The notes under the pieces were generated by a model that saw only the letters and a program-made list of their open reading frames with translations, did no database searches and was not told the DNA's origin. Shown here piece by piece: positions 34,149 through 43,275 of a stretch of DNA of 64,000 nucleotides. The translations under genes were made by a program, and so were the position numbers. Numbering within the stretch: the first letter of the stretch is position 1; the number at the start of each line of letters is the position of its first letter. Source of the DNA: Bin87 sp965220095 (GTDB taxonomy: Bacteria > Chloroflexota > Dehalococcoidia > Lucifugimonadales > UBA3495); contig OZ244805.1 in NCBI GenBank assembly GCA_965220095.1, positions 1,860,001 through 1,924,000 of the forward strand, given 5' to 3'.

Positions 34149-34478
34149 ATGGCAGCCCAGTTAGAAATATCCCCAGAGGCGGCGCGGTTCATTCGGGCAA
34201 AGGGCGGTCAGGCCGTGGTCGACTTGCTCTGCTGGCGTGGTTGAACCGGTGAATCCGTGGAGGTATCGGTCGATACCAACGTGCGGCGCCGGCGCAACCT
34301 GGACACCTACGGTAAAGCCGGCTGGGAAGATATCGAGCTGCTGCTGGCCCCCGGCGTCACCGAAAACGCCGAGAAGGTGGCGTTGTCCGTGAGCAGGTTC
34401 CTCCTCTTCCGCAACCTGAAGGCAACCATCACTCTGCCCGACGGTATCACGCTGGGACGCCGCGCCTCGGTGGTCTAG
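34149..34478 (+). CDS. Candidate selenoprotein with in-frame UGA (HesB-like/CC-Se-type small protein)
   Basis: ATG 34149 starts MAAQLEISPEAARFIRAKGG, continues VVDLLCWRG and meets TGA at 34242-34244 (codon 32). The same frame then runs without a stop for 77 more codons (VEVSVDTNVRRRRNLDTYG ... RFLLFRNLKATITLPDG) to TAG 34476-34478. Both halves look coding. Downstream of the TGA lies a hairpin matching the bacterial SECIS rule, so UGA probably encodes Sec, giving a C28-x-x-x-U32 redox motif in a 109-residue protein. The fold order resembles small HesB-like or CC/Se-motif (seleno)proteins. AAAGGAG lies 13 nt upstream. A nonsense mutation is the alternative. Confidence 0.65.
34262..34277 (+). 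promoter_or_regulatory. Candidate bacterial SECIS element
   Basis: The stem GGTATC/GATACC (34262-34267 and 34272-34277) is perfect and presents the tetraloop GGTC, like the GGUC loop of the fdhF element. The loop begins 23 nt after the UGA, inside the 16-37 nt range used for bacterial SECIS. Weaker pairing (CGTG with CGTG-type bases) may extend the stem beyond a 2x2 internal loop. Confidence 0.6.
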
Positions 34479-34553
34479 GCTTAATTTGCCCAAACTTTGT
34501 GCTGGAGGGTGGGAAGTCCGCCGCCATCCGGTCCGGTTCCCGGTTCTCCGGCC

Positions 34554-35123
34554 CTATTCCTCGACCGGCAGCAACTCGGCTACGGCGCAGGTAAAACCAG
34601 GCAGCGCCGCCCCGCCCTGGATGTTGTCACCATCGTTCAAGACCCGGGGCGTTGCTGCTGTGGTGTGGACGGTAATGGTGCGGGCGTCGACGTCGACAAT
34701 CCAGACGGCTTTGCTGCCGGACGCCAGGTATTCGCGGGTCTTTTGTGCATTTTCAGCGCGCGTATTGCTGTCCGACAGTATCTCCACTGCCAAGTCTGGG
34801 GCTCCGTTGAACAGCATCCCAAACAGGTCGGTTCCAAGGCGCTCGTTGGAGACAAACGACACATCGGGCATCCGGGAAGTGGCCGGCGAATCGGGGCCGG
34901 TCACGTAGCCACGGTTGCTGCCGTACACCCGACCAAGGCGGTGGGGGAACGCGTATTCGGACAATTTCCAATTGACCAGTGACACAGTTAATTCGTGCTG
35001 TTCAGATGCTGTCATCTGCTTGACCAACACCCCGGCGACCAGTTCATAGCGAGGGTACTCCGGCAATGCGGCGTACTCCTCCAGCGTTACCGCAGGAGCA
35101 ACCATCACCTTTCTGGTTACCAT
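34554..35123 (-). CDS. Uma2 family endonuclease (DUF820)
   Basis: Uma2 proteins have a PD-(D/E)XK restriction-endonuclease fold and are expanded in cyanobacteria and Chloroflexota; their targets are unknown. The marks are VTLEEYAALPEYPRYELVAG, SRMPDVSFVSNERL, the core PDLAVEILSDSNTRAENAQK and EYLASGSKAVWIVDVDART. The length of 189 residues is typical. ATG 35123 has AGGA 7 nt upstream. The gene is single and convergent with the selenoprotein candidate. Confidence 0.9.
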   Translation of the reverse strand: MVTRKVMVAPAVTLEEYAALPEYPRYELVAGVLVKQMTASEQHELTVSLVNWKLSEYAFPHRLGRVYGSNRGYVTGPDSPATSRMPDVSFVSNERLGTDLFGMLFNGAPDLAVEILSDSNTRAENAQKTREYLASGSKAVWIVDVDARTITVHTTAATPRVLNDGDNIQGGAALPGFTCAVAELLPVEE

Positions 35124-35202
35124 GATGAATTCCTCGCAGTCGGCCTTGGCGGATTCGATGTCATGCCAGCATTCGCCGTCTCGTTTCGGTAACCGCCAAC
35201 TG

Positions 35203-36609
35203 TCACCGGGCGTAGCGGTAACCGCCGGCGGGGGTGCGGGCGCAGTTGAGGCGGCGGTTCAGATGCAGACCTTCCAGGACGAATTCGACGGCTGAGGCGA
35301 CAACCTCGGGTCGCCGGTCGCCTCCGATCAGGCTTTCCACGGCGGCGGTCAGCCCATCGACGTGGGCGAGCGAGTCCGCGTAGGCGGTGGCGGGAAGGTC
35401 GCTGCCGGTTTCCACCGCGTTGCCCAGGTCGAACGATGTCACGATGTCGTCCAGCGCGTCCACATCGCAGTGGCGGCCAAAGATGGCCAGTGTGGCCCGT
35501 TTCGTCAGGTCGTCCACCAGGCGGTCTTCGCGCCCCTCTCCGAAGGTTTCCAGCTCAATCTTACCGCCCAGGGATGCAATCAGGTAGGGCAGGTCGCTGA
35601 TGCGCGGGCAGGCAATGGATTCGTCCAGGCGGATGCTGCGGCGCAAGGCGTTGCTGATCAGCGTCTCGTAGTCGGAGATGGACACGCGCACGCTGACGCC
35701 GGAGCGCTGGTTGATTTCGTTGCTGCCACGGGCGCGGGCGGTTACCTCGGCCACGATTTCGGTCATATAGGCCGGCACCACCACCTTGTCCTCGTCGGGG
35801 AATCGGTTGCGTTCCTGCTCCATGATGGCGATTTCTTCCTCGATGGAGCGTGGGTAGTGGGTGTGAATTTGCGCGCCGTAGCGGTCTTTCAGCGGCGTGA
35901 CGATGCGACCGCGGTTGGTGTAGTCCTCGGGGTTGGCGGTGGCCACCACCAGCACGTCCAGCGGCATCCGGATACGATAGCCCTTGATCTGCACGTCCCG
36001 CTCTTCCATCAGGTTAAAGAGACCTACCTGGATGCGCTCGGCCAGGTCGGGCAACTCGTTGATGCAGAAGATGCCCCGGTTGGTGCGGGGAACCAGACCG
36101 TAATGGATGGCGGTCTCGTCGGACAGGTAGCGACCCTCGGCAACCTTGATGGGGTCAATCTCGCCGATGAGGTCGGCGATGGAGATGTCGGGCGTGGCCA
36201 GCTTTTCGGAGTAGCGCAGGTCGCGGCCGATCCAGGCGATCGGCGTGTCATCGCCCTGCTCGGCAACCATTTGACTCGCGTTGGGGCTGATGGGGTTGAA
36301 CGGGTCGTCGTTCAGCTCGCTGCCCTCGATGACGGGGATGAACTCATCCAGCAGGTTCACCATCGCGCGAATCAGACGGGTTTTGGCCTGTCCCCGCTCG
36401 CCAAGAAGGATCACGTCCTGCCCGGCCAGAAGTGCATTTTCCAGCTGCGGAATGACGGTCTGGTCGAAGCCGATGATGCCGGGGAACACGGGTTCCTCAG
36501 CGCGGAGCCTGGCAATCAGGTTGCGGCGAATTTCCGCGCGCACGGATTCTGACTGGTAGCCGCTGGCGCGGAGTTCGCCGAGGGTTGCGGGACGGGCGCT
36601 AGTGGACAT
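35203..36609 (-). CDS. MoxR/magnesium-chelatase-I-like AAA+ ATPase
   Basis: The 468-residue AAA+ protein has a degenerate Walker A, LLGERGQAKTRLIRAM, Walker B region GIFCINELPDLAERIQVGLF, sensor VVATANPEDYTNRGRI and the ISDYETLISNALRRSI lid helices. This matches the ChlI/BchI-related MoxR group, ATPases that help insert metals or mature large VWA-containing partners. No VWA gene or chelatase H/D subunit is visible next to it. ATG 36609 was preferred (AAAGG 9 nt upstream) over upstream in-frame ATGs. The role is probably chaperone-like. Confidence 0.85.
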   Translation of the reverse strand: MSTSARPATLGELRASGYQSESVRAEIRRNLIARLRAEEPVFPGIIGFDQTVIPQLENALLAGQDVILLGERGQAKTRLIRAMVNLLDEFIPVIEGSELNDDPFNPISPNASQMVAEQGDDTPIAWIGRDLRYSEKLATPDISIADLIGEIDPIKVAEGRYLSDETAIHYGLVPRTNRGIFCINELPDLAERIQVGLFNLMEERDVQIKGYRIRMPLDVLVVATANPEDYTNRGRIVTPLKDRYGAQIHTHYPRSIEEEIAIMEQERNRFPDEDKVVVPAYMTEIVAEVTARARGSNEINQRSGVSVRVSISDYETLISNALRRSIRLDESIACPRISDLPYLIASLGGKIELETFGEGREDRLVDDLTKRATLAIFGRHCDVDALDDIVTSFDLGNAVETGSDLPATAYADSLAHVDGLTAAVESLIGGDRRPEVVASAVEFVLEGLHLNRRLNCARTPAGGYRYAR

Positions 36610-36734
36610 TGGGTACATCCTTTCAGACGGATTGGGTTTGATTTGATGCCGATGACGGCAGTATAACAAAACGCCCCTCTCCCAATAGAGGAAGAGGGGT
36701 TAGTGAGCGAGGGTATTTATGGGCCGGTGATTGG

Positions 36735-36998
36735 TTATCCGGCATGGCCGGCGTCGTCAGCGTCATGGCGGCTGTCGCTGTCGCTGTCCCCGTCGTGGCC
36801 GCGATTGTGATCTCCCCGGCCACCGAACCGTCCGCGGCTGTGCTCGGGCAGGGAGTCCGGGCGTTCGGCGTGCCAGGCGGTGATGGCGTCAGCCTGTTCC
36901 TGGGTCAGCATTTCTTTGTCGACCACCTTTTGGAGTATCTGGGCAACCTTGTCGGTATCGGCGGAGCCGACGGCGATGTAGAGCCTGTTGACAATTAG
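36735..36998 (-). pseudogene. 3' remnant related to the secreted protein at 43270
   Basis: DTDKVAQILQKVVDKEMLTQ then EQADAITAWHAERPDSLPEH parallels the C-terminal segment of the 43270-43671 protein (LVENETLTREQDDAAIKW ... ARPAD), followed by a Gly/His/Asp-rich tail. The N-terminal signal region is absent. Upstream it runs into the same CTGTTGAC / CCCGCGAAAGCGGG repeat found beside the other copy. No credible start codon with a ribosome site is seen, so this is probably a fragment left by repeat-mediated rearrangement. Confidence 0.5.
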
Positions 36999-37182
36999 CA
37001 AACCAACCCGTCACTCCCGCGAAAGCGGGAGTCCAGAGAGGGTATTTCGGCGGAGTTTAGGAATCGTCTCCAATGTTGTCAGTTCTTCCGGCGTTGAATA
37101 TAATTGGGTTGCGTTAATTTTGCATTTACGGGGATGTTGACCAGATGAACCGCCGACTGCCACGCCTGAATTTCACCCCCCC

Positions 37183-38515
37183 CTGACAGGGGTATGTAAG
37201 GTGTTTTCAGGGAGGCGCATGGCGGGTGATTTCCAGGTTGGGCTTGGGTTGTGGCCAGGGTTCGGGCAGCAGCCAGACGCGGCTCCAGAGGCGACCTTTG
37301 AGCAGCAATCGCCTGAGCCAGTCGATGCCGTGGCGGATGACACTGACGGTGCGCGCCGGACGAGTACGAGGGTCCCGGTGATTGGAAGCCAGCGCCTTGG
37401 GCGGCGTCCGCAGGTTGCCTGGGGCGATGCTGCGGTCCTGGGCGTCTTCCACCCTGGTGCCGTAGGCCAGGGCCAGCAGCGTGGCCACCGACAGCACCAG
37501 CCAGTGGCGGGAGACGCGGGCCGGGTCGGTGCGCCGGGTCTTGTCCCACTTCCAGCCCAGGCTCTTGAGGGCCTTGAAGCCCAACTCGATCCAGAAGCGC
37601 AGGGCGTACCAACTGGGTCCGGCGTCCTCCGGCGGCAGGTCGGTGAGGATGATCCATGGTTCTTCCTGCCCTGCGTACCAGACCACCAGCAGGGTGCAAC
37701 GGCGCTGGGCGGTTGGGGAACCGAAGGCGGTGCCGCGGCCGATCCAGGCAGTGTCGGGAACGGAGACGAAGGCGCGGGCCGGCAATCGTTTGCCGCCGTC
37801 GGCGCAGAAAGTGATGTTCTTCCGATACCGCATATAGGGATGCCAACCTTGGTCGCGTATCTGCTGCCACAGCTTGGGACTGGATATGCCCCGGTCGCAG
37901 AGCACGATGACGGTCATTTCCTCGGGGACCGCTGGGGCCAGTTGCTGGAGCAGTTCCACGGTGGGGTCCATCCAGGAGCCGGGCTGGTTGGCGTGCCGGA
38001 TACACCAGGCCACGGGAATGGCGCAACTGCGGTAGACCACGCTGATGACAATGGCGGTGGTCTGGTCTCCTTTGAGCGTGGGGTCAATGGCCAGGGCGAG
38101 GCGGCCCGAACGCCACCAGGCCAGGACCCACCGGAGCAGGGGCGCGAAGCAGAGAGTTACGTCCAACTCGGTCTGGCAGGGACGGGCTCGGTCGCTGCCG
38201 TCGTAGAGCCATTCCCGGAGATACTGACGCAGGCTGTTCCATCTGCCCCAGGGCGAGAGGGCGGAGGCCACCGCGTTCTGGCAGGCGCTGCCCGCGAGAA
38301 TGGCCCCGCACACCCATAGCACCAAGCCGGTCAACTGTGGCTGCGAGAGGTGAGGTAAATGCGTTTCAATCGTTTTTTGCATCTGGTAGCATTCTCTGGG
38401 AAGGCGCACGGGGATCCTCCAGCATCTGGTCTTGTCACAACCAAGATGCCGGATTGCCCGGCGCCTTCCCAAGCTAAGCCCACGCCCAATTTCGGGCGTT
38501 ACATACCCCTGTCAG
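37183..38515 (-). mobile_element. 1.33-kb IS inserted in a C-tract
   Basis: Perfect 17-bp inverted ends CTGACAGGGGTATGTAA (37183-37199) and TTACATACCCCTGTCAG (38499-38515) flank one transposase gene. Runs of seven or more C on both sides suggest a poly-C target that was duplicated. The right end lies about 30 bp upstream of the large LRR protein gene. Confidence 0.85.
37207..38382 (-). CDS. IS4-like DDE transposase
   Basis: The product (about 391 residues from ATG 38382) is the only gene of its IS and looks intact. The catalytic regions are LALAIDPTLKGDQTTAIVIS (first Asp), EMTVIVLCDRGISSPKLWQQ (second Asp) and WYALRFWIELGFKALKSLGW (Glu in the YREK-like position). The frame could extend 30 codons upstream, but that part overlaps the IS leader. 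It transposes the 1.33-kb element. The clean ends and intact frame suggest recent activity. Confidence 0.8.
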   Translation of the reverse strand: MQKTIETHLPHLSQPQLTGLVLWVCGAILAGSACQNAVASALSPWGRWNSLRQYLREWLYDGSDRARPCQTELDVTLCFAPLLRWVLAWWRSGRLALAIDPTLKGDQTTAIVISVVYRSCAIPVAWCIRHANQPGSWMDPTVELLQQLAPAVPEEMTVIVLCDRGISSPKLWQQIRDQGWHPYMRYRKNITFCADGGKRLPARAFVSVPDTAWIGRGTAFGSPTAQRRCTLLVVWYAGQEEPWIILTDLPPEDAGPSWYALRFWIELGFKALKSLGWKWDKTRRTDPARVSRHWLVLSVATLLALAYGTRVEDAQDRSIAPGNLRTPPKALASNHRDPRTRPARTVSVIRHGIDWLRRLLLKGRLWSRVWLLPEPWPQPKPNLEITRHAPP

Positions 38516-38546
38516 CCCCCCCCCGACTTTCAGGGGTGCGGGCAGC

Positions 38547-41500
38547 GTGTCGGTAATGCGGCGGCTTATCTGGGTTGTTCCGGTGGTGGCTGCCCTGGGG
38601 CTGCTGGCGGCCGTGGCCCTGCTGGCCTGGCCGGCCGCGGCGCAGGGCGGCGTTCCGTCCTTCTCCAGCCCCATCACCGTCCACGTGCTCTACCCGGGCG
38701 AAACGCTGAACGAAACCCGCACGGCCACCGGCGGCAGCGGCACAATTAGCTACTCCATGAACAGATCCCCCGTCACTGCTGGGCTCAACGGGCTGACCTA
38801 CATCGGATCAACGCAGAACGGGAGGCTGACCGGAACGATGGTCGCCGCCGCCGCAACCGTCCGCTACACCATCACCGCCACGGACAGCGCCGGCGCAACG
38901 GCCACCACCATAGTGAGCGTCACGGTTATTGAGGACGTCTGTAGCGGGGGCGGCGACCTTGACAGCGACTGGAAGGATTCCAGGCAGGGTATTACGATCA
39001 CCCCCGCCTTAACCAGAGACTGCAACATACTGCTGTCCGCCCGAGACGAACTGAACGGCGAAGTCTCATTCGTTGGCGAAACGAACTGGGAAGCACAGAG
39101 GAACATCCATCAATGGACAGGTGTCCACATGAGGGACAACACCGGCGCCCTCTGGAAAATCGAACTTTCGGCGAGTTTAAACGGCTCAATACCGGCACAG
39201 TTGGGCGGCCTGTCCTCGCTGGAGGAGTTGGGCCTGAGCAACGAAGGAATCTCGATCCTCGCCGGGTTCGAGCTGACCGGCGAGATTCCTGCGGAGCTGG
39301 GCAACCTCGATGCGCTCACCACGCTGGATCTGCACGGCAACGGACTGAGCGGCCGGATCCCCGCCGAGTTTGCCCATTCGACGCAACTGCCGGCGCTAAT
39401 CACATTGGACCTGCGCGACAATATGTTGACCACCCCGGTTGATTTCTCCGTAACCCCGGCCGGGCCGCTGCTCGAGGGGGCCGGCCCTACGGTTTTCACG
39501 GCACAGGTGGCGATAACCGACCCCGGCACCCGGTGGGCCGCCGGACTCGGCGACCCCAGTGGCGTTACGGAAGATTTGAACCTGGTCACCGGCGGGATGA
39601 TAACGGCGGCCGGCAGCGGCGCCGCCAACGTGGTGCCGGTGAACATCAACCCGGCCAGCCGCGCTTTCAGCATGGCCCAGGATGGAACCATCACCGGCGA
39701 ACTCACTTTCACCCTCACGCCCACCGACGACAGCATTGAACAGGATGATGAAACCGTTACCTTCAGCCTCAGCGGAACCGGCGCGCCCGGCGGCACCGAT
39801 ACCAGCCTGGCGGCCGACTCAATCGAGGTAATAGTCCAGGACGACGATCTCACCCCGCCGGCTTTCTCCAGCCCCATCTTCGTCTACGTGCTCTACCCGG
39901 GCGAATTGCTGAACGAAACCCACACGGCCACCGGCGGCAGCGGCACCATAACCTACCTAATAGACCGAACCCCCGGCAACGAGCTGTTCTCCAGCACATC
40001 TAACACCGATGGGTTCCAGCTGGCCGGAAGGCCAGCCAACGTTGCCCCTACCGTCCGCTACGTCATCACCGCCACGGACAGCGCCGGCGCAACGGCCACC
40101 ACCAAGGTGAGCGTTACGGTCATTGCCGACCTGTGCAGCGGGGCCACCGGCTGGCATCCCGCCGGGGTTACCGCGCCCAGCGCCGACCTCATCAAAGACT
40201 GCAACATCCTGCTGTCCGCCAAGGACCAACTGCGCGGCACGGTTGCGCTGGACCCGGACTGGACCACGGGGACGGATATAGAAGACTGGTATGGCGTCGC
40301 CATTGAGACCGACCGCGTCGGGGGAATCGGCCTTGACGACACGGGTATGACCGGCTCCATACCGGGGCAGTTGGGTGGCCTGTCCGCCCTGACCCTTTTG
40401 CAGTTGTCCGGAAACCAACTGACCGGCGAGATTCCGGTGGAACTGGGCGACCTAGCCAACCTGTTGGGTTTGGTTCTGCACAACAACCTGCTGACGGGCC
40501 GAATTCCTGCCGAGTTTGCCGATAGTACGCAGTTTGTGGGGCTGATCTCTTTGCACCTTTATGGCAATGACCTGGAGACCCCGGTTGAATTTTCCGTAAC
40601 GCCGACCGATTCCAGCGTAACCCTGCCGCTGTACGAAGGCGCCGGCCCTACGGAGTTCATGGCGCAGGTGTCGCTGACCGACCCCGGCACCCTTTGGGCC
40701 GGCAATCTCCCAGAAGCCAGTACCTTTTTGGTCCCGGGGACTGATAGGCGCGATGAGCAGAACTTATGGCTCACATACCTGACCAGGGACGGGACGGTAG
40801 AGGCGACCCGCAGCGGAAATTCCGGCGTAGTGGATGTGGAGATTAGCCCGGCCAGCCAACCATTCGTCATCCGCGGGTTATACAGGGGGGACCCAATCCC
40901 CGGCACTGCACAATTCGTCAGCGCGGAAGAATACGCCATCTCGGTCGGCTTTACCCTCACGCTCACCGACGATGCCATATTCTACGATGACGAAACCGTT
41001 ACCTTCAGCCTGAGCGGAACCGGCGCGCCGGGCAACACCGATACCCGGCTGGTGGCCGAGCCGGTCACCGTAACCGTTACCGACAACGACCCGCTGCCGG
41101 CTCTTCCCACCTTCCCCAAGCCCATCGACGTTTACGTGTTGTACCAGGGCCAGGCCGTGAGCCAAGTCCTGTCCGCGGCCCCGGGCGGCAGCGGCGGCAA
41201 AACCTACTCCATCAGCCCGGACATTGCCGCCACCCCCGCCAACGGGCTGTCCTTCGACCTGGCCACCCGGCGGCTGAGCGGAACGCCGGCCGCCGCCGCC
41301 GCAACCGTGCGCTACACCCTCACCGCCACCGACGGCAACGGCGACACGGACACCATGCTCGTCAGCGTTACGGTCATTGCCGACCTGTGCAGCGGGGCCA
41401 CCGGCTGGTATTCCGCCTCAATTACGCTCACCGCCGACCGCATCAAAGACTGCAATATCCTGCTGTCCGCCAAGGACCAGTTTGACAACACGGCTGCGTT

Positions 41501-43121
41501 GAACTGGGACATAGGGAGGTTGATGGCACAATGGTCTGGCGTCTTTCAACATCAGGACGGTAGAGGAACCGTCTACATCCTCACCATTCCTTCCAAATCC
41601 TTGACCGGCCCGATACCGGCGCAGTTGGGCGGACTGTCCGACGTGGAACTTATTACCTTATACGATAACCAACTGACGGGGGAGATTCCGGTGGAATTGG
41701 GCAACCTCGCCTCTTTGGAGTATTTGGATCTGTACAACAACCTGCTGACGGGGCAGATTCCTGCCGAGTTTGCCCATAGCACGCAGTTTCCGGCGCTGGC
41801 CAGTTTGTCCCTGTATGGCAACAGCCTGGAAACCCCGGTTGATTTCTCCGTAACGCCGGCCGGGCCGTTGTCCGAAGACGCCGGCGCGACGCATTTCGCA
41901 TTTGGGGTGACGATTACCGACCTCGGCACCTTGTGGGCCAGTAGCTTTGCCGACCCCAGCGACCGTAGCGATGCTAACCTGGTCACCGGCGGGATGATAA
42001 CGGCGGCCGGCAGCGGCGCCGCCAACGTGGTGCCGGTGGGCATCAACCCGGCCAGCCGCGCTTTCAGCATGGCCCAGGATGGAACCATCACCGGCGAACT
42101 CACTTTCACCCTCACGCCCACCGACGACAGCATTGATCAGGATGACGAAACCGTTACCTTCAGCCTCAGCGGAACCGGCGCGCCCGGCGGCACCGATACC
42201 AGCCTGGCGGCCGAGCCAATTGAGGTAATAGTCCAGGACAACGACGACGCGGCCGCCACGGCCACACCAACGCCGACGCCGACGCCCACGCCGGAACCTA
42301 CGCCGGAGCCTACGCCGGAGCCGACACCCGAACCTACGCAGGAGCCGGCCGCCCCCGGCCTGACCCTGTCGGTGTCTCCCGACCGCATGACCGAGTTCTA
42401 CCAAATCCGCGAGCACTACCGCGCCCGGGAGGTGATCGTGACCGCCACGCTGACCGGCATGGAACCGCCCACGACCGACACCACGGTAACCCTGGCCTAC
42501 TCCGACGCCAGTACTGCCGACCACGGCACGGACTATAAACTCAATTGCACAGAAGAAGCCTGCGGAACCGAGTACACCAGCGCAACCGAGATCACCATCG
42601 CGGCCGGCCAGCGCAGCGGCAGCGCGAGCATCTTCATTGTCACGGTGGTGGATGACAAGGTTGAGGGCAACGAAACCATCGTCCTGACCGGAGCGGCCAG
42701 CGCGCTGGGACTAACGTCCAATGCGGCCACCGTGACCATCACCGAGCCGGCCCCACCCACCGGCCTGACCCTGTCGGTGTCTACCGACCGCGTGAGCGAG
42801 CGCGACGGCGCAAAGCGGGTAAGCGTAACGGTCACACTGACCGGCGGGGACCAGCCCGCGTCCTACACCATAGTACACGTGGCCTACTCCGGCACTGCGA
42901 TCCTCGGACACGGCCAAACCGTCGCTCCCGCGGACTATAACTACTCCGGCTTGCATCGCATCGTCATCCCAGCCCGCGAGCGCAGCCACAGCGTCGTCAA
43001 CATCATCACCCCGGTGCAAGACGACGTGGTTGAGGGCAACGAAACCATCGTCCTGACCGCAACGGCCCCCGCACTGGGGCTAACGTCCCAACCCGCCACC
43101 ATCACCCTCACCGACGACTGA
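38547..43121 (+). CDS. Large secreted LRR / Calx-beta surface protein
   Basis: This is a 1,524-residue exported protein. A signal peptide (residues 1-33, RRLIWVVPVVAALGLLAAVA) ends before AQGG. Three homologous modules of about 400 residues follow, each with a putative Ig-like part (TATGGSGTISYS, VRYTITATDSAGA), a Cys pair (CSGA ... DCNILLSA), plant-type LRRs (GSIPAQLGGLSSLEEL, LTGEIPVELGNLASLEYLDL) and a Calx-beta-like DDETVTFSLSGTGAPG. A TPTPTPEPTPEP linker precedes two more Calx-beta repeats with VEGNETIVLTG. This suggests Ca2+-dependent adhesion. No sorting signal or anchor is seen at the C-terminus, which ends at a triplicated 7-mer. The start may be GTG 38547 or ATG 38556. Confidence 0.85.
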   Translation: MSVMRRLIWVVPVVAALGLLAAVALLAWPAAAQGGVPSFSSPITVHVLYPGETLNETRTATGGSGTISYSMNRSPVTAGLNGLTYIGSTQNGRLTGTMVAAAATVRYTITATDSAGATATTIVSVTVIEDVCSGGGDLDSDWKDSRQGITITPALTRDCNILLSARDELNGEVSFVGETNWEAQRNIHQWTGVHMRDNTGALWKIELSASLNGSIPAQLGGLSSLEELGLSNEGISILAGFELTGEIPAELGNLDALTTLDLHGNGLSGRIPAEFAHSTQLPALITLDLRDNMLTTPVDFSVTPAGPLLEGAGPTVFTAQVAITDPGTRWAAGLGDPSGVTEDLNLVTGGMITAAGSGAANVVPVNINPASRAFSMAQDGTITGELTFTLTPTDDSIEQDDETVTFSLSGTGAPGGTDTSLAADSIEVIVQDDDLTPPAFSSPIFVYVLYPGELLNETHTATGGSGTITYLIDRTPGNELFSSTSNTDGFQLAGRPANVAPTVRYVITATDSAGATATTKVSVTVIADLCSGATGWHPAGVTAPSADLIKDCNILLSAKDQLRGTVALDPDWTTGTDIEDWYGVAIETDRVGGIGLDDTGMTGSIPGQLGGLSALTLLQLSGNQLTGEIPVELGDLANLLGLVLHNNLLTGRIPAEFADSTQFVGLISLHLYGNDLETPVEFSVTPTDSSVTLPLYEGAGPTEFMAQVSLTDPGTLWAGNLPEASTFLVPGTDRRDEQNLWLTYLTRDGTVEATRSGNSGVVDVEISPASQPFVIRGLYRGDPIPGTAQFVSAEEYAISVGFTLTLTDDAIFYDDETVTFSLSGTGAPGNTDTRLVAEPVTVTVTDNDPLPALPTFPKPIDVYVLYQGQAVSQVLSAAPGGSGGKTYSISPDIAATPANGLSFDLATRRLSGTPAAAAATVRYTLTATDGNGDTDTMLVSVTVIADLCSGATGWYSASITLTADRIKDCNILLSAKDQFDNTAALNWDIGRLMAQWSGVFQHQDGRGTVYILTIPSKSLTGPIPAQLGGLSDVELITLYDNQLTGEIPVELGNLASLEYLDLYNNLLTGQIPAEFAHSTQFPALASLSLYGNSLETPVDFSVTPAGPLSEDAGATHFAFGVTITDLGTLWASSFADPSDRSDANLVTGGMITAAGSGAANVVPVGINPASRAFSMAQDGTITGELTFTLTPTDDSIDQDDETVTFSLSGTGAPGGTDTSLAAEPIEVIVQDNDDAAATATPTPTPTPTPEPTPEPTPEPTPEPTQEPAAPGLTLSVSPDRMTEFYQIREHYRAREVIVTATLTGMEPPTTDTTVTLAYSDASTADHGTDYKLNCTEEACGTEYTSATEITIAAGQRSGSASIFIVTVVDDKVEGNETIVLTGAASALGLTSNAATVTITEPAPPTGLTLSVSTDRVSERDGAKRVSVTVTLTGGDQPASYTIVHVAYSGTAILGHGQTVAPADYNYSGLHRIVIPARERSHSVVNIITPVQDDVVEGNETIVLTATAPALGLTSQPATITLTDD

Positions 43122-43133
43122 CGACTGACGACT
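43113..43133. repeat. 7-bp tandem repeat (GACGACT x3) at the LRR gene stop
   Basis: Three copies of GACGACT create the TGA stop at 43119-43121. The sequence after the repeat (GACGCAACCGTTACCTTC) is again Calx-beta-like in the same frame (ATVTFTIRGTGAPQG) and open to a TAA near 43255. The triplet of 7-mers is therefore a 21-bp in-frame, stop-bearing insertion. Confidence 0.7.
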
Positions 43134-43196
43134 GACGCAACCGTTACCTTCACCATCAGAGGAACCGGCGCGCCCCAGGGTGTGTTGACAAATACC

Positions 43197-43275
43197 GTCA
43201 TTCTCGCCCTCTACCGTCATTCCCGCGAAAGCGGGAATGACGGGTTGGTTTGCTAATCGTCAACAGGCTCTAGGC
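43197..43275. repeat. CCCGCGAAAGCGGG dispersed repeat
   Basis: CGTCATTCCCGCGAAAGCGG and the following GAATGACGGGTTGGTTTGC, then CAACAGGCTCT, recur in inverted orientation at 36971-37035. Weaker relatives (CGTTCCGGCGCAAGCCGGAA) are at 31593 and 56868. The hairpin GTCATTCCCGCGAAAGCGGG is self-complementary. Confidence 0.75.

Noticed and set aside
35362..36552. 396-codon open frame antisense to the MoxR/ChlI-like ATPase
   Set aside because: Antisense shadow with biased Val/Gly/Ala composition and no recognisable domain.
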